Of a stretch of DNA of 64,000 nt, positions 21,713-32,369 are shown piece by piece. A program made the translations under genes and the position numbers. The notes beneath the pieces were generated by a model. That model searched no databases, was not told the origin of the DNA, and saw only the letters and a program-made list of their open reading frames with translations. The DNA is taken from positions 8,281,179 through 8,345,178 of the forward strand of contig CM017573.1 of NCBI GenBank assembly GCA_007844125.1. The letters are read 5' to 3'. The DNA is from Sinonovacula constricta (Eukaryota > Mollusca > Bivalvia > Cardiida > Solecurtidae). How positions within the stretch are numbered: the first letter of the stretch is position 1; the number at the start of each line of letters is the position of its first letter.

Positions 21713-23400
21713 CGCATTCGCATAAGACAAAAATATATACCACTACAAAGCGACATACACATAGCATCACTCGTACGCCCAGGAAAAGACATAGTCATAA
21801 AACCATACACCTCAGTCATGACAATAGGCCATGTGAAACACACGACCTTATACCGCCAGGTAAGTATCAATTGAGACAATTAGGAGACATAAACGACGAG
21901 CGAGGGCTCACAATCGACGACAGTTTAGTTACCATTAAAAACGACCGCAATATACCCATTATGTTGGTCAATGACACGGGAAAAACGATAAAAATAAGAA
22001 AGAAAAAAATAATCATGAAAGTCACTCTCATTAGCCATATAAATTTGGTTACCTCCCATGATAAATTGAAGGGACAGTTCAAAACAGGACAAAATTTGGA
22101 ATTTAAATATAACAAGAAATACGAACACCTACTTAGACCGTTGCTATCTAAATACAGAGACGAGAGGCTATTGACGAGATGCATCAAGCAAAAATCATTG
22201 AACCCTCTTCTTCACCCAGGAACTTCCCTGTTGCATTACTAAAAAAAAGTACCAGACAATAGTTTTAGATTCTGTGTAGATTTAAGAAAGTTGAACAAAA
22301 TAATTAAGGATGACTCTTGGCCACTTCCTCGAATTGATGAGATACTACCTCTGTTAGGCAGTTCAAAATTCTTCTCAACACTTGATATGGCGAGTGGATA
22401 TCATGCGGTGCCGATAGCACCAGATAGTAAGGAAAAATTAAGCTTTTCATGTCACGGAAAAGGTGCTTATAGGTTTAACTCAATGCCGTTTGGAGTTAAA
22501 AGCGCTGGCTCTTGTTACCAGAGATTAATGAGCATTGTTCTAAAAGATTTAGAACATGCATGTCTAGCGTATCTTGATGACATCATCATTATAGGACAGA
22601 CCGTAACCGAACATTTAGTGAATCTAGAAGCTGTTCTACAGCGACTTAGGGCACAATATCAAGGCAAAACTAAGTAAATGTAAATTCCTACTTGAGGAAA
22701 CACGTTATCTATGTTTCATCATCAGTGGAAAAGGTTACCGTCCCGACCCTGAGAAGGTCGCAGTAATAAAGAAAGTACCACCCCCTCAAACAGTTAAAGA
22801 AACACGTTCGTTTATCGGTATGGCTGGGTTCCACCGACGAATGATCCCAAACTTTTCTGGTATAGCCGAACCCTCATACAACTCGCAAAGAAATATACTA
22901 GGTTTAACTGGACGGACGAATGTCAAAAATCGTTCGAGAGTCTGAAAGATGGACTCACTGCAATTCCAATGCTAGGATACCCCGATCGAAACAAAGGTTA
23001 CCGATTATATATGATGCGTCTGCCACTTCTATTGACGCTGTTCTTTGCCAAGAATGTTATTCTGAGGAAAGTATTATCTCGGGGATACCGAATGAACGCC
23101 CTATTCATTTTCTATCACACAAATTAAGTCCCACAATGCAGAAAATGTCAGTAATTGAGCGCGAGGCATTCGCACTAAAATTTGCCTTAGATAAATTTCA
23201 GATATATGTACAAGAATCACATGTTACATGCTTCGTTGATCACCAACCTCTCAGATATTTACTAACAGCAAACAAAAAGCTGCAGAGTTATGCTTTTTCC
23301 ATTTCCGGGTATAATGTTACAATAGAATACATAAGCGGGAAAAAGAATAGAGTAGGTGACATGTTATCTAGATGTAGGCACGAAGATAATGACGAACCGG
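21713..23400 (+). pseudogene. Gypsy copy 1 RT and RNase H, broken
   Basis: The RT finger/palm is readable: FCVDLRKLNKIIKDDSWPL, FSTLDMASGYHAVPI, and the YLDD active site at 22570-22581. About 128 bp that copy 2 has at 29583-29711 are missing at about 22163, which removes the N-terminal RT part and shifts the frame. A further frameshift lies at 22650-22680. RNase H resumes in the frame from 22920 (LPIIYDASATSI; SVIEREAFALKFALDKF; FVDHQPLRYLLTAN). The protein cannot be made whole. Confidence 0.8.
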
Positions 23401-24717
23401 TACATGAGTATACCGTACCGGGATACATGGAAGTAGGTAAACATGCCTACGAGGTTAAACCGCCCGAACATGACCTAGAAATTCGTGAGGTTAACGTAGT
23501 AAATCTAAATGCAATAAGACCCCCCAAGGATGCATACAGCCCCGATAGTACACCCGAAATCACAACCACGCCAGAATATTTTGACACACAGATAGACATG
23601 AAAACAGAACAGATGAACGATGAAAAGTGCATGAATATCATCACCCAATTAAATAACAATGTTGAAACTAGTCAAATGCAGAAATATATACTTGTCGATG
23701 AATTGTTATACTACTTGAGTGACAGAGGCGAAGACCCGATACTACGGTTATACATACCTGACCAGTTGAGCAGTCTACTCATAACCGAATACCATGACAA
23801 CCTATCACACGTAGAGTAAGACATGTGCTACGATGCGATGAGTCGTAAATACTTCTTTCCAAATATGTATAGGCGGATTTATAAACACGTTATTCATTGC
23901 ATAATCTGCGCTAGCCGCGCACGGTCAAACGTAAAGATACCTGTACAAGACACTAGGATATCACACTCTAGTGGCATAACGTGGTCTGTAGAGTCTTTTC
24001 CGGTTAGAAATAAAACGGCCGAAATCGTTGCAAACCTGTTCTTGGACGAGATAATCCCAAGATTTTCAATACCATACCAGATACGATCTGATAACGGAAC
24101 AGAATATTGTAATTCCATTATAAGTCACATTCATAAGGAACTCAGTAGTGCCCCTATCACCACGAGCCCGTATAACCCGCGGGCGAATGGACAAGTTGAA
24201 CGTATAAATCGTACGCTGAACAACATGATATCTAAGTATGTAAATGAGGGGATGTAAATTGGGATTTACAAAATAACGCATGTCTAACCGCGATACGTTG
24301 CACACCTTCTGAGTCGACAGGGTATAGTCCGTTCTATTAGAACTTACACAGGTCCATGACACATGCACAACGTAACATGCGAAAGGCACGAAATACACGG
24401 AATCGATATGCAAATCAAGATACCCATGAACCAAAATTAGAGATAGGACAAGCCGTTATGCTTAAAAAAATTCACGTACAGACAAATTAGACACACACTA
24501 TAAAGCTAATTTCAAAATAATAGAGCAATTGTCGCCGGTCACGTTTAAGATAAAGAATGTAGTTGAAGGCAGCACACAAACTGTACACGCCCGAAATCTT
24601 AAAGCGATCGACATTGACGACTGGGAAATCCCCAAAGACAGGCTTCCATCTGATAACCGAAGAAGGAAGGCCACCTACGTAGTACCGCCATTATTATGCT
24701 GGTTAAAGTACATCTAA
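23400..24717 (+). pseudogene. Gypsy copy 1 integrase, first catalytic Asp deleted
   Basis: The HHCC-like zinc region is readable (HVIHCIICASRARSN), as is the second Asp motif (IRSDNGTEY) and the Glu motif (GQVERINRTL). Compared with copy 2 an in-frame 81-bp deletion at 23990/23991 removes the segment with the first catalytic Asp. A stop at 23818-23820 and a frameshift at about 24250 add to the damage. The C-terminal GPY-like module (SPVTFKIKNVV) is at 24529-24640. Confidence 0.75.
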
Positions 24718-24719
24718 AT

Positions 24720-25732
24720 GATCACTATGAATCATATACTATTTACAGATCATTAAATATTCCCATTATTCACCAAAATACCTCAACCAACCCTCAAGTA
24801 TCCACCCCTACGGCCGCGAAATACAATTTAGAAGCAGATGGGTTCGCAATTAACATGGAAAAATACCAGATATATATTACTCCACGATGAAGAAATTGAG
24901 TACTGCTCGAAGACGTCATTTTGTCACATACCAAAACCAATGTACTCGGTCGAATTAAACGACGCATGCATCGTACATTTGTTTCTCGATAATAAAAGTA
25001 AAATGCAAACAAGTTGCAATAAACTCGTGATAACGAACGCACAACTACCTTCAGCGGTATACATTACTAACGGAATATGGGCATTAACCTCTGTACAGCC
25101 ATTACGACTGTCGATAAAATGTAAAGAAATACACGGTTTAGAGACTTCATATATCGTTACTAAAATACCTTTTGATAGAGTAAAATTACGAACGGCCTGG
25201 AGCGCCGATAATGAGTATATTTTTCTGCCAGCATCGTACGATGATCACCTAACAAGCAATATCACAATTGATTTGTTGTCAGCTATCAAAATCTCCTTGA
25301 ATATTTCAAGCGTAAATATGTGGAAAGACTTTACAGCTAGGATAAAAAAACTATATTCATACTCTCATCCCACAGAAGTTAAAGGAGTTAGAATACATTC
25401 CCATTAGTTCATTGATAGAGGAAATCATGCATACAACACGGATGAAAGAACAGCTAGACACTGGTCGGTCTATACCGCTTTAATTGGACTACTTATCTCG
25501 GTCGCAAATGGGATAGGCATTTACATTTATTGCTTAAGGAAAAGGTACAAATCAGTAGACAGGCTGTGTTGTTTTAGGGAGCCTAGGCCGAGAAAGGACA
25601 CTGATTTGTCTGTGGTAGGCTTGAAAGCCTCGGCGCCAAGCCTGAGCCCGCCCACAAGCACCGTGGGGCTACAGTAAGAGGAGGTCGAATATATCGCTTT
25701 ATATCCGACATTGTCGAAACCTATTGTTTAGA
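24720..25732 (+). pseudogene. Gypsy copy 1 env-like membrane gene
   Basis: The frame 24838-25407 (189 codons) is uninterrupted. It has cysteines in a TSFCHIPKPMYSVELNDAC block, a QPLRLSIKC strand and a stretch of beta-rich sequence. After a frame change at about 25370 the C-terminal part has one hydrophobic segment followed by basic residues (YCLRKRYKS), as in a type I membrane protein with a short cytoplasmic tail. Position (after integrase, before LTR) and topology are those of a retroviral-type envelope, but the surface subunit seems short or missing. A frame break at about 24880 is shared with copy 2, so it predates the duplication. No fusion peptide or furin site was identified with confidence. 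Confidence 0.5.
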
Positions 25733-26091
25733 TTAAATGGATAACCTCCACGTAACATTATTGTAATATTGTTGTAAGATATTGTAAATTGTGAAAATAT
25801 ATCTCAAGATGTTTTACTGTAGACGCAGCTTAGCGTAGGGATATCACGATGAATGTATTTGTTTACATACCTAGAAGATGTATTGTTGTTGTATACATAT
25901 TACTGCCGTATATTTCATTGTTTATTTTTCATATTCTAATGGCATGGGACCCCGCGGACGTGACAACTGATGTATCACACGTGTATTCGAAAACAACATG
26001 TGGGTGATGTCACATATCGTTATTAATGAACGGTAAACCGTGGATGAACTCCAAAGTGTACATTAAATGTGTATAATTTGTTTATGTTTTA

Positions 26092-26391
26092 ATGAATACG
26101 AACAAACGTTTAATGATCAACTTCCGAGACGACATCTCTACGCAGATACGACGGACGACCATTAGACGGACGAAAGGAGAGGACGAATCACACACCACCA
26201 CGAGACGAGCGACGCAGAATGGTCTACATCCATACACCAGGAGTGCACGCCTGTGTGGACATTGCGTTAAACCAACCGTGACAGATTCTCGACTCCTGCT
26301 ATTTGTAACATTATTTATGTTTATTGTATTGATATCAGTAGTTTTATGCTATAATCAAATGTTTAGTACACCTTTGTGTCGATATTGCTGA
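26092..26391 (+). CDS. Small membrane ORF in gypsy copy 1 (99 aa)
   Basis: A basic N-terminal half rich in Arg/Thr (TQIRRTTIRRTKGEDE) is followed by a single hydrophobic segment (LLLFVTLFMFIVLISVVLCY) near the C-terminus and a short tail with Cys. The ORF in copy 2 (35003-35302) has the same length with only four residue changes. It lies ~360 bp after the env-like gene and ~310 bp before a TATA-like TATATAA (about 26706). It is an accessory gene just upstream of the LTR, or within it, depending on where the LTR starts. Confidence 0.5.
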   Translation: MNTNKRLMINFRDDISTQIRRTTIRRTKGEDESHTTTRRATQNGLHPYTRSARLCGHCVKPTVTDSRLLLFVTLFMFIVLISVVLCYNQMFSTPLCRYC

Positions 26392-26399
26392 GTTTGTAT

Positions 26400-27806
26400 G
26401 TTAAGTGAGTTAAATATACCCTACTCAACGAACTAACGTAGGTTAGGGGACAGTTTTATGACAAAGGGACGATGTCGCGAGGGGTAATTGACACCCGCGA
26501 ACATAAAACACTTTGGATTTTATTATCCTACACATTCCATTAGGTCAATGGGGCTTAGAATGGAAACGATTGGTATACAGATCAAATGCCCAGTATGGTT
26601 AAAGGGGAAGTCAGTTGAAAATTTGTAATAATTTGTATTTAGACTTGACTTGTAAATATTTTAGAAAATTAAAACTTTGTTTAATTTTCTTTAAAGAAAG
26701 GGGCGTATATAACACTACGGCCTACTGCCTCATGACTAAAGGCGAGATTAAAGGCGAGACAAAGCTTACAACCGTTTATAACTGGTCACTTGTAACATTA
26801 AAGGCGAGACATTATTTGAACTTAGTATTCTGAAGTAGATGACCGGACAGCTGGACGGGTCATGTGGCTCATTCGGGTGAAACCTTAATTAATAAGTCGC
26901 AAAATCACAGAAAACTAAAAGAATCATTTTTACGTATAGAATTAAACGACGAAAGGAGGGAGAGAAAAATTTAACGACTAAACATAAAACCGTAGTTTGC
27001 ACACGGCCCGAAAACCTACCCTCCAGTATAAATTAGAAGTCAAAATCATCCTCTAGGCCTTTCCCATTTACTCTAGATTCAACCAGGTCAGGAACCAGAG
27101 CACAATTCTGTGTAGGGAACAAAACTTGTTGGATTTATTTGTTGGATTTATTTAAGTCAAAGATAAGTTGTTTGTTGTAATATATTGTAAAGGATAAGAG
27201 ATATTTTATTGATGTTGTTTAAACAGTATAGCTCTGTTTGTTGAATTCACTGATCTGAATTTTTACTTTAAACATAGAACTGTAAAACATTAGATTGAGA
27301 AACTTGTTGATATGAAGTTGTGTTAAGCAATTGTATTAAAAACTTCACGATCTAATAGTAAATCAATTGTCGAAGCAATGAGTTATTGAACTACCAGATT
27401 GTCAACTTAAGCATTGCTATTAATTTTAAATTCATATTATATATTTGAATGTGTTATTTCTGTATTGTTTGTCAACACTATGATTATAACATTATTAATA
27501 ATAACCTTGTATTTTATAAACGTATTCGATCTTGTTTGTTCAGGTTTTCCGTATTATAAAGAAAGATTGTTACAATTAAATAATCACTAAAGTTACGAAC
27601 CTGTAGATAGATAACAAAGTCGCGAAAGAAACACAACGCATGTAAATAAAGATATAAGATAAAATTATAACCACTATACAATGATGAGCAAACGATGCTG
27701 ATGTAGCCGATGGTAGTTGAACCACATAACATAATTAATTAACATAATTAATTAACTATAATTAAATTAAACTAAAGACTTCTAAGTCAAAAGCCGTCGG
27801 GCTACA
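26400..27806 (+). repeat. Shared LTR (3' LTR of copy 1, 5' LTR of copy 2); start uncertain
   Basis: The right end is fixed by the loss of similarity with the other LTR after GGGCTACA. The left end is not fixed because no third copy exists in the window. A purine-rich tract (TTAGGGGAC, about 26436-26444) just after the small ORF suggests a start near 26445. An alternative is TGTAG at 25818, which would pair with the terminal CTACA and put the small ORF inside the LTR. A TATATAA box lies at about 26706. Confidence 0.6.
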
Positions 27807-28118
27807 TAACAACGTTTTATTTGGTGCCATTGCCAGGATTTATCGATGAGTATATAATTAATAATTAAATTGTTTTATTTGTGTAAGAGGAAACATAAGG
27901 GACGGACTTGATGCCGAGTTTTTTGCGAAACGAAAACAAGGGACGAACAGAAGAAAACAGATCAGTGCTTTTCTTTACATTGGCACCAAGAAACTCACAG
28001 CTGATTTTATATAATTATGGAAGAACAACCCCCACCAATTCCACAACTTGCATACGAGATTAGCTCGTAACACACTTCATTATCAAGTCTATCGGTAATT
28101 AATACGATAACTCCTTTT
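27807..28118 (+). promoter_or_regulatory. Gypsy copy 2 leader with presumed primer-binding site
   Basis: About 12 bases after the LTR end comes TTTATTTGGTGCCATTGCC, where a tRNA primer would pair. I cannot name the tRNA. The rest of the leader has no open frame. Confidence 0.4.
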
Positions 28119-28740
28119 TTGGGCGTGCCGAAAAGATTTAAAGACTGGATTAAAGAAGTAGAGAAATTTTGCTTGTTAAGTAACTGCGACGATTCTCGCA
28201 GAAAACGAATTTTGTTCCAAACATGTAGGGGTACGGTCAGTGACTTCATACAGAGGTTTTTGACGTCAAACCCGGATAGCGGGTACGACAGGTTAAAGGC
28301 CGAATTAAGACTTAGGTTCGGTGACGTAATTGACCCACAACATGCATTAAGACTGTTACGCGAAACAAAACAAAGACCGACAGAAAACGTAGTTAGTACG
28401 CGGAACGACTGTTATCACTAGCACATGAAGCGACCGACGGAATGCAGGGGGGGGGGGGGGGGGGTAAGTAAAGGTCAGGAATATAGCGGAAATTTAGAAA
28501 CGAATAAAGGGGGCCCGGAACCCATGGACATTGATCACGCCCGACCAACGCGTCGTTGTGAGAGGTGCGGTAGGAAAAATCACCAGACACGCGAATGTAG
28601 AACCACTGTACACGAGATCACGCATAGGCAGACACCGGTCGTATCAAATTCCGACAAAGACAAACATATCCGACTAAGTTATGCTGGCAGTGCGGATCTG
28701 CAAACCATTTTAGGCGTAACTGTCCGAAGGCACGTTTAAA
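28119..28740 (+). pseudogene. Gypsy copy 2 gag with two CCHC knuckles, frameshifted
   Basis: The frame 28119-28421 starts within a capsid-like domain (FKDWIKEVEKFCLLSN; helical, typical of gypsy gag). After a frame change at about 28420 comes a run of 18 G's (28447-28464), then a CCHC zinc knuckle (CERCGRKNHQTREC, 28557-28598). A second knuckle (CWQCGSANHFRRNC, 28682-28723) is in another frame. The capsid binds the genomic RNA through these knuckles. The long G run is a likely site of either real slippage or a sequencing error. Confidence 0.75.
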
Positions 28741-28800
28741 CTAACGCCGCCCCCTCACTCAGGGTCAAAATAGGGGGCGTTCTTTAAAGAAGCCGTCAAG

Positions 28801-29195
28801 ATGAATTTTAACGAAGACCCCACTTCATGCTTTATAAAAATTTGTCATACACACAAAATTAGAGCTTTAGTTGACACGGGCGCGGGCGTGTCGTTGATAA
28901 GTAAGCGTATCTTTGATCAGATAAAACAAAAACCAGACTTAGGGAATCACATGTGACACTACAATCAGTTAGCGGCAGTACTCTAAACGTTTTAGGCGTA
29001 GTTTTATTTGACTTCACGATAGGATAAAGTAAACTCAAGCACGAGATTGTTGTAGTAAAGAATATTAACAGAAACTGTAGTTTTGGTAGGGGCTTCTTGA
29101 GAAAATTTGATGCGATTTATTACGATCTCGAACGCATTCGCATAAGACAAAAATATATACCACTACAAAGCGACATACACATAGCATCACTCGTA
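28801..29195 (+). pseudogene. Gypsy copy 2 aspartic protease, broken
   Basis: An ATG at 28801 opens a frame with RALVDTGAGVSLIS. The catalytic DTGA is at 28873-28884. A frame change at about 28940 and others follow before the protein continues (FLRKFDAIYYDLERIRIRQK in the frame from 29097). It would cut the gag-pol polyprotein. Confidence 0.7.
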
Positions 29196-30850
29196 TGCCC
29201 AGGAAAAGACATAGTCATAAAACCATACACCTCAGTCATGACAATAGGCCATGTGAAACACGCGACCTTATACCGCCAGGTGAGTATCAATTGAGACAAT
29301 TAGGAGACATAAACGACGAGCCAGGGCTCACAATCGACGACAGTTTAGTTACCATTAAAAACGACCGCAATATACCCATTATGTTGGTCAATGACATGGG
29401 AAAAACGATAAAAATAAGAAAGAAAAAAATCATCGTGAAAGTCACTCTCATTAGCCATATAAATTTGGTTACCTCCCATGATAAGTTAAAGGGGCAGTTC
29501 AAAACAGGACAAAATTTGGAATTTAAATATGACAAGAAATACGAACACCTACTTAGACCGTTGCTATCTAAATACAGAGACGTTTTTGCTAAGGACTTGA
29601 CGGAAGTAACACAAACAAAAACACTCACTTTCTCAGTAGACACCGGAGACCACCCTCCAATTAAACAGCGTCCATACCCCACACCCATGAAACATAGACC
29701 TATTATTGATAAGGCTATTGACGAGATGCATCAAGCAAAAGTCATTGAACCCTCTTCTTTACCCTGGAACTTCCCTGTTGTATTAGTAAAAAAAGTACCA
29801 GACAATAGTTTTAGATTCTGTGTAGATTTAAGAAACTTGAACAAAATAATTGAGGATGACTCTTGGCCACTTCCTCGAATTGATGAGATACTTCCTCTGT
29901 TAGGCAGTTCAAAATTCTTCTCAACACTTGATATGGCGAGTGGATATCATGCGGTGCCGATAGCACCAGATAGTAAGGAAATAATAAGCTTTTCATGTCA
30001 CGGAAAAGGTGCTTATAGGTTTAACTCAATGCCGTTTGGAGTTAAAAGCGCTGGCTCTTGTTACCAGAGATTAATGAGCATTGTTCTAAAAGATTTAGAA
30101 CATGCATGGCTAGCGTATCTTGATGACATCATCATTATAGGACAGACCGTAACCGAACATTTAGAGAATCTAGAAGCTGTTCTACAGCGACTTAGGGAAC
30201 ACAATATCAAGGCAAAACCAAGTAAATGTAAATTCCTACTTGAGGAAACACGTTATCTATGTTTCATCATCAGTGGAAAAGGTTACCGTCCCGACCCTGA
30301 GAAGGTCGCAGCAATAAAGAAAGCACCACCCCCTCAAACAGTTAAAGAAACACGTTCGTTTATCGGTATGGCTGGGTTCCACCGACGAATGATCCCAAAC
30401 TTTTCTGGTATAGCCGAACCCTCATACAACTCGCAAAGAAATATACTAGGTTTAACTGGACGGACGAATGTCAAAAATCGTTCGAGAGTCTGAAAGATGG
30501 GCTCACTGCAATTCCATTGCTAGGATTACCGATTATATATGATGCGTCTGCCACTTCTATTGGCCTGTTCTTTGCCAAGAATGTGATTCTGAGGAAAGTA
30601 TTATCTCGGGGATACCGAATGAACGCCCTATTCATTTTCTATCACACAAATTAAGTCCCACAATGCAGAAAATGTCAGTAATTGAACGTGAGGCATTCGC
30701 ACTAAAATTTGCCTTAGATAAATTTCAGATATATGAACAAGAATCACATGTTACATGCTTCGTTGATCACCAACCTCTCAGATATTTACTAACAGCAAAC
30801 AAAAAAGCTGCAGAGTTATGCTTTGTCAATTTCCGGGTATAATGTTACAA
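29195..30850 (+). pseudogene. Gypsy copy 2 RT and RNase H, RT nearly complete
   Basis: The frame 29195-30493 (432 codons) covers the linker and the whole RT: HRPIIDKAIDEM, FCVDLRNLNKII, FSTLDMASGYHAVPI, the YLDD site at 30116-30127 and FIGMAGFHRRMIPNF. The connection to RNase H is lost through a frameshift at about 30420-30490. In addition a ~16-bp gap relative to copy 1 lies at about 30525. RNase H blocks (YDASATSI; IEREAFALKFALDKF; VDHQPLRYLLTAN) follow in shifted frames. The frame break at about 29270 before the RT linker is shared with copy 1. Confidence 0.85.
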
Positions 30851-32360
30851 TAGAATACATGAGCGGGAAAAAGAATAGAGTAGGTGACATGTTATCTAGA
30901 TGTAGGCACGAAGATAATGACGAACCGGTACATGAGTATACCGTACCGAAATATATGGAAGTAGGTAAATATGCCTACGTGGTCAAACCGCCCGAAAACG
31001 ACCTAGAAAACCGTGAGGTTAACGTAGTTAATCTAAATGCAATAAGACCCACCGAGGATGCATACAGCCCCGATAATACACCCGAAATCACAACCACGCC
31101 AGAATATTTTGACACACAGATAGACATGAAAACAGAACAGATGAACGATGAAAAGTGCATGAATATAATCACCCAATTAAATAACAATGTTGAAACTAGT
31201 CAAATGCAGAAATATATACTTGTGGATGAATTGTTATACTACTTGAGTGACAGAGACGAAGACCCGATACTACGGTTATACATACCTGACCAGTTGAGCA
31301 GTCGACTCATAACCGAATACCATGACAACCTATCACTCGTAGGGTTAGACAAGTGCTACGATGCGATGAGGCGTAAATACTTCTTTCCAAATATGTATAG
31401 GCGGATTTATAAACACGTAAGTCATTGCATAATATGCGCTAGCCGCGCACGGTCAAACGTAAAGATACCTGTACAAGACACTAGGATATCACACTCTAGT
31501 GGCTTAACGTGGTCTGTAGATACATCGGGACCGTATAGACAGAGTACGTCTGGGAACCGATACCTCATTACGTTTGTAGACGAAAGTACTAAATGGTGTG
31601 AGTCTTTTTCGGTTAAAAATAAAACGGCCGAAATCGTTGCAAACCTGTTCTTGGACGAGATAATCACAAGATTTTCAATACCATACCAGATACGATCTGA
31701 TAACGGAACAGAATATTGTAATTCCATTATAAGTCACATTTATAAGGAACTCAGTATTGCCCATATCACCACGCGCCCCTATAACCCGCGGGCGAATGGA
31801 CAAGTTGAACGTATAAATCGTACGCTGAACAACATGATATCTAAGTATGTAAATGACGGGGATGTAAATTGGGATTTACAAATTAACGCATGTCTAAACG
31901 CGATACGTTGCACACCTTCTGAGTCAACAGGGTATAGTCCGTTCTATTAGAACTTACACAGGTCCATGACACATGCACAACGTAACATGCGAAAGGCACG
32001 AAATATACGGAATCGATATGCAAATAAAGATACCCATGAATCAAAATTAGAGATAGGACAAGCCGTTATGCTTAAAAAAAAATACACGTACAGACAAATT
32101 AGACACACACTATAAAATAAAGCTAATTTCAGAATATTATTCAGAATTATATTCAGAATAGAGCAATTGTCGCCGGTCACGTTTAAGATAAAGAATGTAG
32201 TTGACGGCAGCACACAAACTATACACGCCCGAAATCTTAAAGCGATCGACATTGACGACTGGGAAATCCCCAAAGACAGGCTTCCATCTGATAACCGAAG
32301 AAGGAAGGCCACCTACGTAGTACCGCCATTATTATGCTGGTTAAAGTACCTCTAAATGAT
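30823..32360 (+). CDS. Gypsy copy 2 integrase, long open frame with full DDE
   Basis: One frame runs 375 codons to 31950. HHCC-like zinc residues (EYHDNLS; HCIICASRA) precede the core with all three catalytic residues: Asp in VDTSGPYRQ (31519-31521), Asp in IRSDNGTEY (31699-31701) and Glu in GQVERINRT (31807-31809). The C-terminal GPY-like module (SPVTFKIKNVV, 32167 onwards) is in a different frame after a break at about 31950. Of all reverse-transcribing genes here this is the best preserved. Confidence 0.8.
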
Positions 32361-32369
32361 CACTATGAA

